A stretch of DNA of 8,854 bases from Candidatus Poribacteria bacterium (GTDB taxonomy: Bacteria > Poribacteria > DTPJ01 > WJIO01). Positions 6,095-8,854 of the stretch are shown piece by piece. Numbering within the stretch: the stretch's first letter is position 1; every line of letters begins with the position of its first letter. The DNA lies in contig WJIO01000238.1 of assembly GCA_014730235.1 (NCBI GenBank), forward strand, positions 1-8,854, read 5' to 3'. Made by a program: the position numbers and the translations under genes. Under the pieces are notes generated by a model. The model saw only the letters and a list, made by a program, of their open reading frames with translations. It was not told the DNA's origin and did not search any database.

Positions 6095-6217
6095 TTATTG
6101 CAGACCAAAACTAAAAACCTGTATAACCTTTATATGATTGGCGTTACATGGATTATTGTCATAATAAGCTTGGTTTTATATAGTTTATATACAGGGAATT
6201 TACATCTTTTGAGATGA
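6095..6217 (+). pseudogene. In-frame continuation with a membrane segment after a stop codon
   Basis: Directly after the TAA at 6092-6094 the frame stays open for 40 codons to a TGA (6215-6217). It encodes LLQTKTKNLYNLY, then a clear hydrophobic segment, MIGVTWIIVIISLVLYSLY. An internal ATG at 6134 has no ribosome site. It could be the rest of a gene broken by a nonsense mutation, or chance hydrophobicity in AT-rich DNA. Confidence 0.25.
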
Positions 6218-6221
6218 ATAT

Positions 6222-6290
6222 GCGTTTTAAGTCATGGGAAAACCTGCATTATATTTGTATCAAACAACTTAAGGCGTGTATTTAAAACGC
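6222..6290. repeat. Inverted repeat in front of the 6310 gene
   Basis: GCGTTTTAA (6222-6230) and TTAAAACGC (6282-6290) are perfect 9-bp complements 51 nt apart. They lie just before the ribosome site of the secreted GATase-like gene. They could form a leader stem or serve as paired operator half-sites. The only promoter-like boxes nearby (TTGTAT 6255-6260, TATTTA 6279-6284, spacer 18) are weak and overlap the second arm. Confidence 0.35.
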
Positions 6291-6309
6291 TCATCTGGGA
6301 GGTATTCTT

Positions 6310-7038
6310 ATGCGCAAGTTTTTACTAGTTTTTTTCCTTTCTTTAGTATTCGCGATAAATTGTATGGCTGAAGTACATGTCCTGGTCCTTGCAGGGAATA
6401 TCAGTCATGCGGAGTTGGCCGTCCTGGAAGGCTTTGATAATGTAAATGGTGAGAAGGTTACTTACGAACAGACAAATGATCGCGGCTTGCCTGGTTTAGA
6501 TGATGCGGACATTCTCTGGATCGGGCAGGGAGAAATTTGCGAAAATGCATACTTCTTCGACGCTGCTACCGAGGGTAAGATAAAGAGCTTTGTTGAAAAA
6601 GGCGGGATCGTAATACCTGTGGGTCAGGACAGCGATGGCGGCAGACCATGTGAAGCAGGCTGGACTCCTGTGCCTATAACGGGAGTTGAGAGAGGTGCCG
6701 TTGAGACCTTTACGGTGACTGATGCTCCGGAAGTAGGTGATCTGTTTACCAAACCTAATGAGATAGCGAACGCTCATTTTGACGATACCTGGACCACGCC
6801 TGATGAACCATATATAATGCTGGCATCCGTAGGTCCCCAGGATATAGGTTTTGCTCTTCTGAAGCATGGTTCAGGCTTCTATATTATTGCTGGTATCGAG
6901 AACGAGAATGCCGATGACGTAGCAGTTAACACCCCTATGATGGAAAATTTGATACATTATGCCATTAATCTGAAAAACAGTGTCGCTGTGGAGTATCGCG
7001 GAAAACTGACATCAGCATGGGGAAAAATTAAGCTTTAA
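6310..7038 (+). CDS. Secreted protein with glutamine-amidotransferase/ThuA-like fold and C-terminal GKL-x3-WG motif
   Basis: A 242-residue protein. The ATG at 6310 has GGGAGG 7 nt upstream. Residues 1-20 are a Sec signal peptide (MRKFLLVFFLSLVFAINCMA, cut before EVHV). AINC does not match a lipobox, so it is probably not a lipoprotein. Residues 21-221 look like a flavodoxin-like class I amidotransferase/ThuA fold: HVLVLAGN at strand 1, DADILWIGQGE, KIKSFVEKGGIVIPVGQDSD, then ALLKHGSGFYIIAGIENE and a last helix MMENLIHYAIN. No Cys sits at a clear nucleophile elbow, so it may bind a ligand or sugar rather than act as an amidotransferase. The final 17 residues, AVEYRGKLTSAWGKIKL, match the end of the 4842-5127 remnant. 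The fold call is by strand pattern, so a divergent ThuA-like or uncharacterised domain is equally possible. It seems monocistronic. Confidence 0.7.
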   Translation: MRKFLLVFFLSLVFAINCMAEVHVLVLAGNISHAELAVLEGFDNVNGEKVTYEQTNDRGLPGLDDADILWIGQGEICENAYFFDAATEGKIKSFVEKGGIVIPVGQDSDGGRPCEAGWTPVPITGVERGAVETFTVTDAPEVGDLFTKPNEIANAHFDDTWTTPDEPYIMLASVGPQDIGFALLKHGSGFYIIAGIENENADDVAVNTPMMENLIHYAINLKNSVAVEYRGKLTSAWGKIKL

Positions 7039-7043
7039 TTTTT
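7023..7043 (+). terminator. AT-only hairpin over the stop codon, weak terminator candidate
   Basis: AAAAATTAA (7023-7031), loop GCT, and TTAATTTTT (7035-7043) form a perfect 9-bp hairpin spanning the stop codon of the 6310 gene and ending in T5. The stem has no G-C pair, so it would be weak. Confidence 0.3.
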
Positions 7044-7079
7044 ATGAGGAAAGCATGTAACTTGACTTTGTTAAATTAG

Positions 7080-7304
7080 GTTTTGTGTTTGGCTTCATAC
7101 TTGTTATGCTTTGAGCGTCATGCTAATAATAACATTCTCGATAATAGTCGCTATTGGCATTTGTTGACTGACAAAGAGTTAATAAGATGGCTATTATGGA
7201 AGATCAGATACTTCCTTGAACTTTCTGCCCCTGAGTTAGAGGAAGAACCTGTGTGGAAGAATCTATCACAACGTTATCAGGAACTTGTCATTTTAGATGA
7301 CTAG
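7080..7304 (+). CDS. Short hypothetical ORF or 3' gene fragment
   Basis: The frame is open from just after a TAG (7077-7079) to a TAG at 7302-7304. Its second half reads like a real helical protein: RYWHLLTDKELIRWLLWKI, RYFLELSAPELEEEPVWKN, LSQRYQELVILDD, with amphipathic spacing. Only TTG codons (7083 and later) offer starts, and none has a clear ribosome site. It may be the 3' end of a decayed gene or a small protein with a non-ATG start. It converges with the MFS gene. The roughly 117 bp between their stops shows nothing clear, and no terminator. Confidence 0.4.
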   Translation, partial: VLCLASYLLCFERHANNNILDNSRYWHLLTDKELIRWLLWKIRYFLELSAPELEEEPVWKNLSQRYQELVILDD

Positions 7305-7421
7305 CGGGATTTACGAAATGAGTTTTAAACAGCCATTGGTCAAAGACTGATGCGAAAGATGTGTACGAGAAGGTATCTATGAGATTCAATGGATATGCTT
7401 CACCACTCATTGGATATTCTG

Positions 7422-8645
7422 CTAAGTCTGGCACGAGGTAGTGACGCTCAAACCATAAAGAACGCAGACAGCAATCAGAAGTGCCAGTCCACCCATGTAT
7501 ACCCATCCTATGCCAATCCGAATACTCAATAGGAAGTAACTAACTAGCGGGCCACATGCAGATCCCAGATCTGTAAATGTCACATAACGGCTTACTTGCT
7601 GACCAGGTTTATTCTTAGATGCCATGTCCACTATAGAGGCGTCCAGGGAGATAGAAATAGATATATATGATACAGAGCAAGCTGATGATGATAAAGCAAT
7701 CAGAAGAAAGCTCTTTTGCGTTGCCATGAGTACCAAAGCAACGATGTTAATAGCAAGACCGAATATAAGAATGAAGTTCCTACCTGCCCGGTCGGCAAAG
7801 TGTCCCATCACAGGGGCCAGAAACATTGCTATCATCCTGCGGATGAGGGACAGAATCCCCGTCACCGATGCAACACCTATGGAAGTTCGCCATAGAGGAA
7901 TGTTCATGCCGAAACGTATCTTCAGTAATCGGCCAAGTGTTGAGCCAACTACACTACTACTTACCAAAATATTCGCGAACCCCATGAGATAGACTATCCA
8001 TCGTGCAGGAAGATTGATATCTTGAGGCTTTGTGTCAGCGTTTTCCTCTACTGATCGCTTTGTTATGTCTCTCTCTGCTATGCTTTTCTGGGGTTTATTA
8101 TTCCTCAATTTCTCCAAAAACAGAGCAAAAGCTCCTATCAAGGAAAAGCAGGCAAAGTATAGCATACACTTCCTGTACCCCATAGTATCTGTTAATAAGC
8201 CACCCAGAGTTCCACCTGCCATGAAGCCTATGGTAATGATGGATTTATAAGCTCCCATCAACTTTCCGCGACTATCTGGAGGAGACTCGGTAATAACTGA
8301 TGAGTAGCCCTCCAGTCGGAGGAAAGACCAGCATACTCCCCAGGCAAGGCGCGCGGCAAAGAATATCCAGAATCCCCAGAACAGCCCATATATAGCAGTA
8401 ATACAGGCTCCCACAATCAAAGCCATCATAAAGGGCCAGGAACTGTGAAACTGATCATGGATTTTCCCTGACCAAGAATTGCTAAGCAGTCGCACAAAGC
8501 GATTGGCACTAAGCAAAACTCCCACCAAAGCAAGCCTGATCCCCAATTGCTCCGCATGAGTAGGAAGAATCGTGTAGAGCGCTGAATCTCCTAATAGGGA
8601 AGTGGCTATCGCTAGTGAAACAACTGTAATTTGTCTTGGTATCAT
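7422..8645 (-). CDS. Major facilitator superfamily transporter, 12 TM
   Basis: A 407-residue inner-membrane protein of normal MFS length with two six-helix bundles. The first runs from TM1 at about 7-25 to TM6 at about 158-176; a charged cytoplasmic loop (177-212, RNNKPQKSIAERDITKRSVE) leads to TM7-12 (about 215-400). The TM2-TM3 loop has a reduced motif A (SGKIHDQF, Asp64). The equivalent TM8-TM9 loop keeps the canonical form, GHFADRAGR at 281-289. The N-terminus (LGDSALYTILPTHAEQLGI) is typical of drug:H+ antiporter-like and sugar-phosphate-like MFS members. The ATG at 8645 has no strong ribosome site, but it fits TM1 and lies 15 bp after the stop of the upstream phosphatase gene, suggesting translational coupling in one operon. 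Proton-coupled import or efflux is likely; the substrate cannot be assigned. Confidence 0.9.
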   Translation of the reverse strand: MIPRQITVVSLAIATSLLGDSALYTILPTHAEQLGIRLALVGVLLSANRFVRLLSNSWSGKIHDQFHSSWPFMMALIVGACITAIYGLFWGFWIFFAARLAWGVCWSFLRLEGYSSVITESPPDSRGKLMGAYKSIITIGFMAGGTLGGLLTDTMGYRKCMLYFACFSLIGAFALFLEKLRNNKPQKSIAERDITKRSVEENADTKPQDINLPARWIVYLMGFANILVSSSVVGSTLGRLLKIRFGMNIPLWRTSIGVASVTGILSLIRRMIAMFLAPVMGHFADRAGRNFILIFGLAINIVALVLMATQKSFLLIALSSSACSVSYISISISLDASIVDMASKNKPGQQVSRYVTFTDLGSACGPLVSYFLLSIRIGIGWVYMGGLALLIAVCVLYGLSVTTSCQT

Positions 8646-8660
8646 TTAGTCTGAATTAGC

Positions 8661-8854
8661 CTATATCAAGAAGGATCTCAGGAGTTGAATAACCTCGTCG
8701 TGGAATTGGCCGTTTGATCCCACAAATTCACTGATGTATGGACTCCATTTGTCGCCCATGAGAGTGGTCATCTTGCCACCTGCTTCCTCTATGAGCAGGC
8801 CTCCAGCTGCGAAATCCCATGGCTTGTCGTTGTATATTATGGTCATATCGGCAC
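8661..8854 (-). CDS. Inositol monophosphatase family protein, C-terminal part (cut by window edge)
   Basis: About 63 C-terminal residues are visible, ending at a TAG at 8661-8663; the frame is open to the edge, so the start lies outside. KPWDFAAGGLLIEEAGGK is the second signature of the IMPase/SuhB/CysQ/FBPase-like superfamily, with the metal-binding Asp in WD. The family's usual C-terminal pattern follows (FVGSNGQFHDEVIQLL, compare the usual AAN or ASN-x-x-LH-x-x-L ending). These are Mg2+-dependent, Li+-sensitive sugar-phosphate phosphatases of the cytoplasm. Whether this one acts on inositol-1-phosphate, histidinol phosphate or another sugar phosphate cannot be told from the C-terminus. It is first in a likely operon with the MFS gene, 15 bp apart. 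Confidence 0.88.
   Translation of the reverse strand, partial: ADMTIIYNDKPWDFAAGGLLIEEAGGKMTTLMGDKWSPYISEFVGSNGQFHDEVIQLLRSFLI

Noticed and set aside
6496-6867. Open frame of 123 codons on the minus strand
   Set aside because: Shadow of the secreted GATase-like gene, which has a ribosome site and a signal peptide.
7624-7992. Open frame of 122 codons on the plus strand
   Set aside because: Antisense to the MFS transporter, whose membrane pattern and motif A are clear.
8297-8326. Hammerhead-like CTGATGAG followed by a short stem and GGAAAG
   Set aside because: Six unpaired bases separate the core from the stem, stems I and III are not seen, and it lies inside the MFS coding region. Probably chance.
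1-8854. CRISPR arrays, tRNA or rRNA genes, transposase genes
   Set aside because: No regularly spaced repeats, no tRNA T-loop signature in a cloverleaf context, and no DDE, HUH or Y1 transposase sequence was found. The only mobility gene is the serine recombinase.

Overview
The window has moderate GC and loosely packed genes, separated by gene remnants, hairpins and short ORFs. Three things point to an uncultured, polysaccharide-degrading, environmental bacterium: a large secreted GH5/discoidin/beta-helix protein, secreted small-domain proteins, and a shared C-terminal GKL-x3-WG-x2-K motif. From memory, that motif and the dispersed hairpins look like Candidatus Poribacteria or a related sponge or marine lineage. 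I could not test this, and there is no rRNA or other marker gene.

Layout. 1-564 (+) is the 3' part of an unrecognised gene, convergent with 597-3578 (-). That gene encodes a secreted protein with a GH5 glycosidase domain, an F5/8 type C (discoidin) carbohydrate-binding domain and a C-terminal right-handed parallel beta-helix. Just upstream on the same strand, 3653-4225 encodes a resolvase/invertase-type serine recombinase. It has a good promoter (4303-4331) and, right behind it, a 26-bp dyad of the size of a recombination site. Its catalytic Arg8 is replaced by Gln.

4340-5130 looks like a graveyard. It holds a coding-like fragment on the minus strand, a REP/RAYT-like GGGGTCAGAC motif, a second coding-like fragment on the plus strand, and a frameshifted secreted-protein remnant that still carries the C-terminal motif. 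5130-5800 holds no convincing gene. It does hold a 15-bp perfect long hairpin, a compact branched RNA structure ending in a T8 run, and degenerate direct repeats. 5801-6217 has a textbook extended -10 promoter, a 19-codon ORF overlapping (ATGA) a 55-residue signal-peptide ORF, and an in-frame remnant with a membrane segment.

6310-7038 encodes a secreted protein with a glutamine-amidotransferase/ThuA-like fold and the same C-terminal motif. 7080-7304 is a short unrecognised ORF. On the minus strand, an inositol-monophosphatase-family gene (partial, right edge) is followed after 15 bp by a 12-TM MFS transporter; they form a likely two-gene operon.

How the parts work together. The recombinase and the glycosidase are probably co-transcribed, with a 74-bp gap, a strong ribosome site and no visible promoter between them. 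The GH5 protein would act outside the cell or in the periplasm on a beta-glycan. The IMPase/MFS pair would handle a phosphorylated metabolite and its transport, but the substrate cannot be read from sequence. The middle of the window looks shaped by insertion, recombination and decay.
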